Notes under the pieces: model-generated | Seen by the model: only the letters and a program-made list of their open reading frames with translations | Database searches by the model: none | Told to the model about the DNA's origin: nothing | Shown: piece after piece, positions 23,083-30,349 of the stretch | Layout of the letters: each line of letters begins with the position of its first letter | How positions within the stretch are numbered: position 1 is the first letter of the stretch | From: Riemerella anatipestifer_E | GTDB taxonomy: Bacteria; Bacteroidota; Bacteroidia; Flavobacteriales; Weeksellaceae | DNA length: 30,349 nucleotides | Direction: 5' to 3' | Assembly: GCF_009932355.1 (NCBI RefSeq) | Contig: NZ_LEKU01000007.1 | Span: forward strand, 1-30,349 | Position numbers and translations under genes: made by a program

Positions 23083-24879
23083 TCAATTTTTAATTTTATT
23101 CTTCAAGTCTTCCAATGGCAGGGCAATGTAACATTTTTTTCCTGACGGTGTGTATTCAGGGAACCCTAAATCCGAGAAGTCTTTAATCATCTGTTCTACT
23201 TCGGTTTTATAGAAGAAATCAAAGCGAGACTTAGCGTTAATCTTCGTCCATTGATTTTCATAGTAAGCCATAAATTCTTCCTCGGTTTTATAGTCTAACA
23301 CTTCAAATAGTTTCTCCAAAAACTCATTGACTTGCTTCTCCTTCAATCCGTTAGGTACTGCGTTTATTCTTAAAACATTGTCGTCTCCAAGTTCCATTTC
23401 AAAGCCTAATTGAGGTAAATATTTCTTTATGGAACGGTATTTATTTTTCTCCATTTCGTTGAGCAAATACTCTATAGAAAAAAGTAATTTTTGACCTACA
23501 CCTGTTTCTTTTTTCTGTTTTCTTCGCTCGCTAACAACCACAGAGTGCATTCTTCCCAAATCTAGCATAAGCGTATCTTCTCCTCGGTTATAAAGCCAAT
23601 AGCCATTAGGTAATCTCATTAAATCCTCATCAAAGTCTTCATCTTCAAATAAATTGATTTTAGAAGGTTCTGCTGTGGTAATATTTTGGCTATAAAGCTC
23701 TGTAAGAGCGATGCTTTCAGATGGTTTTACACGCTCTTGCTGAAACGGATTATAATCTCTATCTACCTGTATAGACGGTGCTTTGTAGCTACTATTACTA
23801 ATGGACGGCGTGGCTTTAGGATAATGACTTTGCAAACCTAAAAGCTGACTTTGGCTTTCATCTTTATCAAAATCTAAACTAGGTGCTACATTGTAAACAC
23901 CCAAAGATTTCTTTATCGTGGAGCGAATAAGAGCGAAAATAAGAGCTTCGTCCTCAAATTTAATTTCGGTTTTTTGTGGATGTATGTTTACATCTATTTT
24001 CTCTGGGTCTATTTCTAGATATAAGAAAAACGACGGATTGTAGCCCTGCTGAAGCAGCCCATCAAACGCCTCCTGAACTGCCTTGTTGAGATAAGCACTT
24101 CTAAAAAATCGACCATTAACAAAGAAAAATTGCTCTCCTCTCGATTTCTTAGCTCCTTCTGGTTTTGCAACATAACCATTAAGTTTCACCCAATCTAAAT
24201 CTTCTTTTATAGGAATAAGTAAAGGCTGAAGTTTCCTACCGAATATATCTACAATTCTTTGTAGAAGACTTGCTTTTCTGAGTTTGAAAATTTCCTCATC
24301 ATTATGATAAAGCGAAAATTCTATATCCTCATGAGCCAATGCCACTCTGTGGAACTCATCTATGATGTGTCTAAACTCTATATTGTTAGACTTTAAAAAT
24401 TTACGCCTAGCAGGCACATTGTAAAATAAGTTTTTAACCGCAAAGTTAGACCCTTCCGAAGTTTGTACAGCCTCCTGAAATTGCAACTCTCCACCCTCTA
24501 TATAGATATTAGTACCTACAATATCTTCCTCTTTTTTAGTTTTCAGCTCTACCTGTGCCACCGCTGCAATAGAGGCTAAGGCTTCGCCTCTAAAACCCTT
24601 AGTAGCAATCTTAAAAATATCTTCGGTAGCGTAGATTTTAGAAGTGGCGTGGCGTTCAAAAGCCATTCTTGCGTCAGTTTCGGACATTCCCACACCATTA
24701 TCTACTACTTGTATCAAGTTTTTGCCAGCTTCTCTTATGATGAGTTCTACTTTAGTTGCCTTAGCATCTATAGCATTCTCTATCAGCTCCTTTACTACAG
24801 AAGCTGGTCTTTGCACCACCTCACCCGCTGCAATTTGGTTGGCTACATAATCTGGTAAAAGTCTAATAATATCTGCCAT
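23083..24879 (-). CDS. mutL: DNA mismatch repair protein MutL
   Basis: MutL links mismatch recognition by MutS to downstream repair. The 598-residue protein has the GHKL ATPase domain at the N-terminus: catalytic E31 and N35 in ELIENAIDA, DNGVGM (60-65), and GFRGEALAS (95-103). FFVNGRFFRSA and VDVNIHPQKTE follow in the S5-like domain. A polar linker (about 335-420) leads to the C-terminal dimerisation domain. I see no DQHAxxERxxYE endonuclease motif; the corresponding place reads MHSVVVSERRKQ. It therefore appears to be a non-nicking MutL despite the absence of MutH in view. It heads the mutL-rhomboid-EEP set. Confidence 0.95.
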   Translation of the reverse strand: MADIIRLLPDYVANQIAAGEVVQRPASVVKELIENAIDAKATKVELIIREAGKNLIQVVDNGVGMSETDARMAFERHATSKIYATEDIFKIATKGFRGEALASIAAVAQVELKTKKEEDIVGTNIYIEGGELQFQEAVQTSEGSNFAVKNLFYNVPARRKFLKSNNIEFRHIIDEFHRVALAHEDIEFSLYHNDEEIFKLRKASLLQRIVDIFGRKLQPLLIPIKEDLDWVKLNGYVAKPEGAKKSRGEQFFFVNGRFFRSAYLNKAVQEAFDGLLQQGYNPSFFLYLEIDPEKIDVNIHPQKTEIKFEDEALIFALIRSTIKKSLGVYNVAPSLDFDKDESQSQLLGLQSHYPKATPSISNSSYKAPSIQVDRDYNPFQQERVKPSESIALTELYSQNITTAEPSKINLFEDEDFDEDLMRLPNGYWLYNRGEDTLMLDLGRMHSVVVSERRKQKKETGVGQKLLFSIEYLLNEMEKNKYRSIKKYLPQLGFEMELGDDNVLRINAVPNGLKEKQVNEFLEKLFEVLDYKTEEEFMAYYENQWTKINAKSRFDFFYKTEVEQMIKDFSDLGFPEYTPSGKKCYIALPLEDLKNKIKN

Positions 24880-25294
24880 AAACTCGCTTTATCCGCCCCA
24901 AAAATAGGCATAAGATTTTTAGCAAAAAAACGCATTTATTTTGATTTTTATTATTTAATAACAGTATTAAATTTTTACTATTAAATTATCAAAATGAATT
25001 AACCAAAACTTTAAAAGTAAAAAACCTTTTATAAATATGGAGTTATTACCATATTTTGCCTCTAAAAAAGTCTCTAATAAAATTACTAACTTTGTAAAAA
25101 ATTATAGAGATAGTAGATTTTTTTGCTATTACGCTTTTCAAAACTCAAAAACAAACAGGACTGTACAATCCTCGTATACTGAACATTTATTTTAAACCTA
25201 AAAGAAATAGAATTTATTTTGAGTTTGATGAAAGCTTTCTCCTAATGAGATAGGAAGATACTACTCAAAGTTGTAACAAATAAAAATAATTATT
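24880..25294. promoter_or_regulatory. Divergent intergenic region between mutL and the T9SS cargo operon
   Basis: About 415 AT-rich bases. Toward mutL, the minus strand has TATTTTTG (24899-24906), an exact TAnnTTTG box 20 bp before the ATG, with TTTG 16 bp upstream. Toward the right, TAACTTTG (25087-25094) is an exact -7 match without a well-placed -33 box, implying a leader of about 190 nt. A perfect inverted repeat, AAATATGG and CCATATTT (25033-25056, 8 nt loop), lies 30 bp upstream of that -7 box and may be an operator. No ORF is credible. Confidence 0.5.
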
Positions 25295-25810
25295 GTGAGG
25301 AGATTTACCATCATTGTATCTATTTTGTTAAGTCATTGGTCTATTGCCCAAGTGGCGATAGACAAAAGCACTTTACGAAGTAAAAGCTCCATTTTAGAGT
25401 TCAACGATATGCAAGAAAACAATGGTTCTGCTAGAGGCATTATACTTCCAATGTTGTCAGACAATTCTTTGGCAGAACAGGGTGCTTTATGGTTTGATTT
25501 ACAAAACCAAAAAGTAATGTATAAATCTGCCACAGAGAATATAGCTCTTACAACTTCTATCCCTAACACAACAGTTGTTTCTTCCTATACAGGAGCAGAA
25601 AATAGTGGAACCACAGGAGTCATCATCACTCGTACTCCAGAACAACCCTATTCTTCAGACGTTGCGGTTTTGAAATTAGATAGTAAAAGTACCGCTTTTT
25701 GGCAAGTCCCGAAGCAGGCACAATTGCCTACGACGGAAAAAGTAAATCTTTGGCTATCTTCAATGGTGAGCATTGGTACTTTTGGAATTAAATATAAAAC
25801 TATAATCTAA
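25295..25810 (+). CDS. Small secreted protein, probably frameshifted near its 3' end
   Basis: The 171-residue reading starts at a GTG with a good signal peptide (MRRFTIIVSILLSHWSIAQ). GARGIILPML-like and ALWFDLQNQKVMYKS segments resemble the N-terminal repeat of the 223-residue protein at 18351. After about residue 133 the frame gives QVPKQAQLPTTEKVNLWL, which looks out of character. The neighbouring frame reads ASPEAGTIAYDGKSKSLAIF and NGEHWYFWN before a TAA at 25789-25791, a typical end for this protein type. Adding one T to the five-T run at 25696-25700 would join them. This is a mutation, a sequencing error or phase variation. It lies 5 bp before the T9SS cargo gene and probably shares its transcript. 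Confidence 0.65.
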   Translation: MRRFTIIVSILLSHWSIAQVAIDKSTLRSKSSILEFNDMQENNGSARGIILPMLSDNSLAEQGALWFDLQNQKVMYKSATENIALTTSIPNTTVVSSYTGAENSGTTGVIITRTPEQPYSSDVAVLKLDSKSTAFWQVPKQAQLPTTEKVNLWLSSMVSIGTFGIKYKTII

Positions 25811-25815
25811 ATAAT

Positions 25816-28800
25816 ATGTACAAAAAACTATTATTATTAACCTGTTTTTACGCCTCTCTAGTTATGGGGCAGCAACAAGAACTCTACGATCCTTACACTC
25901 CAGAAAGCTTCTCTGTTGGTAAGGACGACCCTGCTTGGCTACAACTCATCGTGGATAACCCAAGTGGCGTAAACTTCTTTGAGATGGAGAAAAAGTTTGG
26001 CGAGTGGTTAGAGAGTGACCCCGATGCTAGAAGAAAAACTCCAGAGAAAAAGCCTGCTGTAAACTTTTATAGAAGATGGCAAAAAGCATATAGACCTTTT
26101 GTAAATGGTAACGGTGAAATTATACTCCCAACCAAAAAGGATTATTTCGCAAGATTAGACCGACAAAACCAAAGAAGTAATCAGCTACATGTTAAAAACC
26201 AACGAGGTGGTTTAACCACTCTAGGAACAACTCCCACAAATACAAAAAAGTGGCGTAGCGTAGGACCATTTACTACTGCTAGAAATACACCAAATCCTGA
26301 TACGGAAGGAAGGTATTATGTGGAATCTTATGATTCTCATGCTAATGTGTTTAGAATAGATGTTTCTAAAAGCAATCCTAACGTTCTCTATTCTGGAGCA
26401 GAAACTGGAGCAGTATTTAAAACAATAGATAAAGGGCTAAATTGGACAGCCTGTGCCTCTTATTATAACTTTGGTGATAATATAACAGCCATCAGAATAG
26501 ATCCTAACAATGCAGATATTGTATGGGTAGGTTCTACTTCAGGACTATTTGTAAGTAAAGATGGAGGAAATTCTTTTGAAAGAATTAGTAATATTACAAC
26601 TACTGTAAATAGTATAAGAGTGAGTGATGATAGTAGAACAGTAACCGTAGCCACAGGAGAACAACATAAATTTGGTGGCAGTAATATAAACAGACAAAAA
26701 GATGGTTTTTACATATCGGAAAATGGAGGCTCTACTTTCCGTAAAGTAATAAACGGTATTTTCTATGACCATGAGTTAAAACCCAAAGACTCTAAAGTAG
26801 TCTATCTACTCGGAAGGAAAGATTTCAATTGGTATTCTACACTCCATATATCCTACGATGGTGGAAAAACCTTTAATAAAGAAGTTACCATAATACCCTC
26901 GGCTAAGATAGGCCGTTTGGCAGTAAGCGATGCCCCAAATGGAGAAAGCTATCTCTATGCACTTATTAATATAGAAAAACAAAACTATTCTTATGGTCAG
27001 CCTCATATTTTACAAAGTAAAGATAGTGGACTCAATTGGACGGATAAAACAACCATAACAGATGAAAGATACGACTATAAAAACACTTTTTGCCCATCGA
27101 TAGACGGAAAACAAGGGGGGCAAGGTTACTATGATATGATGATAGGTGTTTCAGGAAACAATCCCGAACATGTCATATATGGTATTTGTAGTGCTTATCG
27201 TTCTCTAGACGGAGGAGCAGGGGGATACAAGGACATTACCATAGGAGGTTACTGTAATGGTAATTTTTCTATACACCCAGATATGCAGGACATTGCTATT
27301 GCGGGAGATGAAGTTTGGATAGCCAACGATGGAGGTATTAAATATTCCAGCAACTTCTTTAAAAAAGATGATAATGGTAAAATCACAGGAGAAAATCGTG
27401 TTAAAGGTATCTATGCTAGTGATTATTATGGATTTGGACAAGGCTGGAACGAAGATGTAATGGTTGGTGGAAGATGGCATAATGGCGATGCTGTGATGAT
27501 GAAAAGTTATGGTGAAGGTAAAGCTGTTTATGTAGGAGGAGTAGAGCAGGCGACAGGTTATGTGATGGTAAGTAACCCTAAAAAAGTTTATTTTTCTGAT
27601 GCGGGTATGTTTACTATGCCAAGCAATATTGATGGTAAAGTAGTTTCACATTGGTCAGTATTTAATCAAAAAGCTCCTTATGAAATATTAAGATCTAACG
27701 GATTCTTTGGTACAGATCCTCGCTACGCACAAAGAATTTTATATCACCCTAAACGAGATGTATGGAATGCTTCCATGCAAATTTGGGAAACACCAGACGA
27801 AGGACAAACATTTAACTTAATATTTGATGCTAACGATAATATTTCCAATGTAGAGTTTGCACGCTCTAACCCAAATGTCATCTACGCTTGTGGACAGTAT
27901 CACATACACAAATCTGTAGATAATGGGAAAAATTGGGAAACAATCAATATGCCAGACCTCAATGGTTTTTTCCCAAATATCTCTGTAGATCCTAAAAATG
28001 AAAATAAAATATGGCTAGTAAAAGCCTACAATCCTGGTCTTGTTTTTACCAGCTCCGATGGTGGAAAAACTTGGAAAAATGCCTTAGAAAACGATGCAGA
28101 AATGAAAAATATAGCCTTCCGTTGGGTAGTATTAGCAGGCGATGAATATAATGGCGTTTATTTAGGCACAGATGTAGGTTCAGCCGTTTATTACAAAGAC
28201 GACACTATGGATAAATGGATTAACTATTCCGATGGGCTTCCACCAGCAGCAAGGCTTACTCGTTTAGTACCATTCTTTAAGGAAGGAAAACTAAGAGCTG
28301 CAACCTCCCAAGGTATATGGGAAATACCTTTATATAGAGAAAATTTTGTACCTGTGGCTCAACCATTAGCTACCAATATCAGCCAAGCTCAATTATCTGA
28401 TGCCAATATGACAGTAGAGTTTGAATCTTACTCTATCGTTAATCAAAACAATGTTCAGTGGGAATGGTCATTTAATCCTCAACCTCATTATGTGAGTGAT
28501 AAAAATGCCAGAAACCCTAAAGTGGTTTTCAAATACAACGGCGAGTACGATGTTACCCTAAAAGTAACCACTCCTGAAGGTACACACAGTAAAACCATCG
28601 AAAAAATGATTGTAGTGAACAATGGGGTTCTTGGTACTAACGAAACGCAAGAGGTTAGTAACCCTAAGAAAATTACGGTATATCCTACCTTATTGAACCA
28701 AGGCGACGAGCTTCGCGTTAAATTAGGCGAACCGAGAGAGAAAGCTCAATTCCAAATCTATAACACTAATGGTGCTTTGGTTAAAACGGTAGAAATAGAT

Positions 28801-28914
28801 ACCAACGCTTCTAAGGAAATCACCATTCCAACACAAGGATTACCAAAAGGAGGCTATCTCTTCCAATATTCTACTTACAGCTATGTACAGCGTGGGAAAT
28901 TTATTATAAAATAA
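25816..28914 (+). CDS. T9SS-secreted Asp-box (BNR/sortilin-like) protein with PKD domain
   Basis: This 1032-residue protein has a signal peptide (MYKKLLLLTCFYASLVMG). The middle carries Asp-box repeats S-x-D-x-G-x-x-(W/F), for example SKDGGNSF (247), SENGGSTF (301), SYDGGKTF (346), SKDSGLNW (401), SVDNGKNW (about 700) and SSDGGKTW (about 746), as in sortilin/VPS10-type or glycosidase-like beta-propellers. A PKD-like domain follows (about 875-932). The C-terminus (about 950-1032) is a type A T9SS sorting domain: KKITVYPTLLN, FQIYNTNGALVKTV, GLPKGGYLF and a final GKFIIK. It should be exported by Sec, then T9SS, and attached to the surface or released. No sialidase catalytic set was recognised, so a binding role is as likely. 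A weak terminator lies 35 bp downstream. Confidence 0.88.
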   Translation: MYKKLLLLTCFYASLVMGQQQELYDPYTPESFSVGKDDPAWLQLIVDNPSGVNFFEMEKKFGEWLESDPDARRKTPEKKPAVNFYRRWQKAYRPFVNGNGEIILPTKKDYFARLDRQNQRSNQLHVKNQRGGLTTLGTTPTNTKKWRSVGPFTTARNTPNPDTEGRYYVESYDSHANVFRIDVSKSNPNVLYSGAETGAVFKTIDKGLNWTACASYYNFGDNITAIRIDPNNADIVWVGSTSGLFVSKDGGNSFERISNITTTVNSIRVSDDSRTVTVATGEQHKFGGSNINRQKDGFYISENGGSTFRKVINGIFYDHELKPKDSKVVYLLGRKDFNWYSTLHISYDGGKTFNKEVTIIPSAKIGRLAVSDAPNGESYLYALINIEKQNYSYGQPHILQSKDSGLNWTDKTTITDERYDYKNTFCPSIDGKQGGQGYYDMMIGVSGNNPEHVIYGICSAYRSLDGGAGGYKDITIGGYCNGNFSIHPDMQDIAIAGDEVWIANDGGIKYSSNFFKKDDNGKITGENRVKGIYASDYYGFGQGWNEDVMVGGRWHNGDAVMMKSYGEGKAVYVGGVEQATGYVMVSNPKKVYFSDAGMFTMPSNIDGKVVSHWSVFNQKAPYEILRSNGFFGTDPRYAQRILYHPKRDVWNASMQIWETPDEGQTFNLIFDANDNISNVEFARSNPNVIYACGQYHIHKSVDNGKNWETINMPDLNGFFPNISVDPKNENKIWLVKAYNPGLVFTSSDGGKTWKNALENDAEMKNIAFRWVVLAGDEYNGVYLGTDVGSAVYYKDDTMDKWINYSDGLPPAARLTRLVPFFKEGKLRAATSQGIWEIPLYRENFVPVAQPLATNISQAQLSDANMTVEFESYSIVNQNNVQWEWSFNPQPHYVSDKNARNPKVVFKYNGEYDVTLKVTTPEGTHSKTIEKMIVVNNGVLGTNETQEVSNPKKITVYPTLLNQGDELRVKLGEPREKAQFQIYNTNGALVKTVEIDTNASKEITIPTQGLPKGGYLFQYSTYSYVQRGKFIIK

Positions 28915-28949
28915 TTTCCACATTAAGTAGACGTTTAATTACTAAAATC

Positions 28950-28980
28950 GCCCTCTATTAGACATATAGAGGGCTATTTA
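28950..28980 (+). terminator. Weak bidirectional terminator
   Basis: GCCCTCTAT (28950-28958) pairs perfectly with ATAGAGGGC (28966-28974) over 9 bp, with a 7 nt loop, followed by TATTTAATT, an imperfect U-tract. It lies between convergent genes. Confidence 0.6.
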
Positions 28981-29014
28981 ATTATAAACTTAATTTTAGT
29001 TTATTTATAATAAC

Positions 29015-29917
29015 TTATTTCCAACTTCTGTTGTCTTTAATATCAGATCTTTTTACTCCTTTATTGATATTATAAGCAAAACCAACACCTAGAGTTTGTC
29101 TCATCTGAGTTTTTCTGATTTGATTGTGGTCGTACAATAAATCAAGTGTAATTACTGAAGAAACATACTTGTTAATCTTCATATTAAGTACTCCGTTGTA
29201 CCCTAACACCAATCTTTCAGGGTGATTAAGGTAATCAGAAAATACAGAAGCTGTATTGATAAGAGACATATTTTCCATTAGTTGTATTTTGTAAACGGCT
29301 GTTCCCAAGAAACCAAATTGGAATAGAGAAGAATCTCCATTATGTCTTAAACCAAAATTACCTGCTCTTTGTAAATCTTTATCCAATACCAAAGTCCATC
29401 TTGCATTAGCAGGTCTTAATGTTGCTGTAAAGTTTTCATTAGGTCTATAAGTAAAACCTGCACCAGCCATTATATAGCCGGGAGCCATAAAATTAGATAT
29501 TTTTTTAGCAGAAGGGTCATTACCATTCTCATATCCAGGAGCAAACTGAGTTTGTAAGCTAGCTCCAGCAGATGCATACCAATTTTGAGAAATCTTTCTA
29601 CCATAGTTAGAAGAAAGGTTAATAACGTCTTGAGTTTTTCTAGTACCTACACCTTTAGTATTATTTTGTCCATAACCTAATACCACTATGTTCTCCCAAA
29701 GGTCTTTACCTTTCTCATAAGTCATATTGTAGTTAGTACCCGCTAGCCAACCCACATTATTAGCTCCACCACCTACCCAGTTAGAGAAAGCCGCTTGGTT
29801 AAGCATAAGTGTGTTTTGCCCTACTATAGACCAATGTTTGGTACTATCTGATACCGTTTCTTGTGCTGATGCTACCGTACCCACAACAGCCAACGCCATA
29901 AAAAGTGTCTTTTTCAT
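29015..29917 (-). CDS. DUF3078-like outer-membrane protein
   Basis: This 300-residue protein has a signal peptide (MKKTLFMALAVVGTVASA). The mature start HWSIVGQNTLMLNQAAFSNWVGGGANN is the hallmark of the DUF3078 family of Bacteroidota, as I recall it. Alternating strands follow (YASAGASLQTQF, MAGAGFTYRP, FGFLGTAVYKIQ), consistent with an outer-membrane beta-barrel. The polar tail KRSDIKDNRSWK extends past the last strand. Function is not known; there is no motif for enzyme activity. A -7 box (TACTTTTG, 29939-29946) lies 22 bp before the ATG. It is convergent with the T9SS cargo gene and has no operon partner. Confidence 0.8.
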   Translation of the reverse strand: MKKTLFMALAVVGTVASAQETVSDSTKHWSIVGQNTLMLNQAAFSNWVGGGANNVGWLAGTNYNMTYEKGKDLWENIVVLGYGQNNTKGVGTRKTQDVINLSSNYGRKISQNWYASAGASLQTQFAPGYENGNDPSAKKISNFMAPGYIMAGAGFTYRPNENFTATLRPANARWTLVLDKDLQRAGNFGLRHNGDSSLFQFGFLGTAVYKIQLMENMSLINTASVFSDYLNHPERLVLGYNGVLNMKINKYVSSVITLDLLYDHNQIRKTQMRQTLGVGFAYNINKGVKRSDIKDNRSWK

Positions 29918-30178
29918 TCTATATTATTTTTGAGGGGGCAAAAGTACAAAAACCTTTTTTAAAATATACAATTCTATTTTATTTTCAATCACTTAGCTAA
30001 TATATTTTTAAAATTTTATTATACTAATCACACTTATATGACCTGTAAAAATTCATATTTTAATTTTACTCACAATTACAAATAGATTATATCTAATATT
30101 ATCAATATTGATAATCAATCATATAAATAATTCATACAACTGTAAATATCACAATTACAAATAAACTCGTTGTGCATT
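29918..30178. other. AT-rich spacer beside the IS fragment
   Basis: This spacer has no credible gene. It holds the promoter of the DUF3078-like gene, an 18 bp perfect palindrome ATTATCAATATTGATAAT (30098-30115) and a 14 bp direct repeat CACAATTACAAATA (30071-30084 and 30150-30163). The right end of the IS should fall within about the last 60 bp, but I cannot place it. Confidence 0.55.
29939..29946 (-). promoter_or_regulatory. Putative -7 element for the DUF3078-like gene
   Basis: The minus strand reads TACTTTTG, an exact TAnnTTTG match and identical to the rRNA P2 box. The best -33 candidate is ATTG 22 bp upstream, one mismatch from TTTG. Confidence 0.5.
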
Positions 30179-30349
30179 TTAAATAATACTGATTTTTAGA
30201 TGATTTAATTTTCTTTGGAAGATAAATTTATTGATATATTGAATAACCGTTGCGGCGGTTATTTTACTGATTATCCTTGTTTTAAAGCCTTCAAAAGTTT
30301 TAGCATAGTTTCTTTTAATCATAAATTGGTCGCAAAGTTGAGAGAAAAA
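30179..30349 (-). mobile_element. IS982-family transposase, C-terminal fragment (partial, runs off the window)
   Basis: The minus strand from the right edge is open for 56 codons to a TAA at 30179-30181. It reads FSQLCDQFMIKRNYAKTF, then EGFKTRIISKIT, and ends QRKLNHLKISII. The blocks RNYAKTFEGFKTRI and KITAATVIQYINKFIF match my memory of the C-terminal end of IS982-family transposases in Bacteroidota, including the ISRa1 type of Riemerella. The catalytic DDE residues would lie outside the window, so integrity cannot be judged. It was too short to be listed as an ordinary long ORF. The terminal inverted repeat is not identified. Confidence 0.8.

Noticed and set aside
26463..27480. Several 60-90-residue minus-strand frames in the T9SS cargo gene
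   Set aside because: They are antisense to a long gene with clear domains and have no start context.

Overview
The window comes from a member of the Bacteroidota, class Flavobacteriia, most likely the Weeksellaceae (Riemerella/Chryseobacterium branch). The evidence is low GC, promoters of the Bacteroidota type (TTTG, about 20 bp, TAnnTTTG), a type IX secretion (T9SS) sorting domain, flavobacterial gene neighbourhoods, and a right-edge fragment of an IS982-family transposase that resembles the ISRa1 type known from Riemerella. The genus is an inference from memory; no database was searched. Most genes lie on the minus strand.

Layout. 1-140 is the 5' end of a 16S rRNA gene running leftward, preceded by two tandem rRNA promoters (276-307 and 445-477). 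549-2585 holds a secreted protein of unknown function, dTDP-4-dehydrorhamnose reductase (rfbD) and a hotdog thioesterase. 2648-7963 is an envelope operon: PorG-like barrel, uppS, bamA and two ompH/skp copies, ending at a strong terminator. 8144-10298 is LUD protein, cdsA and psd (phospholipid synthesis). 10403-12064 encodes a conserved protein with a nucleoside-phosphorylase-like C-terminus. The only rightward genes in the left half are rlmD, a DUF6452-like lipoprotein and a DUF6048-like protein (12231-14743).

14744-15626 is a gene-free mosaic of repeats: two ~177 bp direct copies, exchangeable hairpin loops, a long-stem structured element, and four exact-period 22 bp palindromic repeats next to an HU-like gene. 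Two secreted, tail-fibre-like proteins follow (16098-19022). Upstream of them is a long leader (19023-19570) with a (TG)16 microsatellite, two terminator-like hairpins and a plausible promoter.

19698-24879 is housekeeping: asd, a small membrane protein, an endonuclease/exonuclease/phosphatase-fold protein, a rhomboid protease and mutL. 25295-28914 (rightward) has a small secreted protein whose 3' end looks frameshifted, then a 1032-residue T9SS cargo protein with Asp-box (BNR) repeats, a PKD-like domain and a C-terminal sorting domain. 29015-29917 is a DUF3078-like outer-membrane protein, and 30179-30349 is the end of the IS982-type transposase.

The coding content is largely ordinary for this group. 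The less explained signals are non-coding or micro-scale: the repeat mosaic with its 22 bp palindrome array, the microsatellite-bearing leader, and the homopolymer frameshift in the gene ahead of the T9SS cargo.
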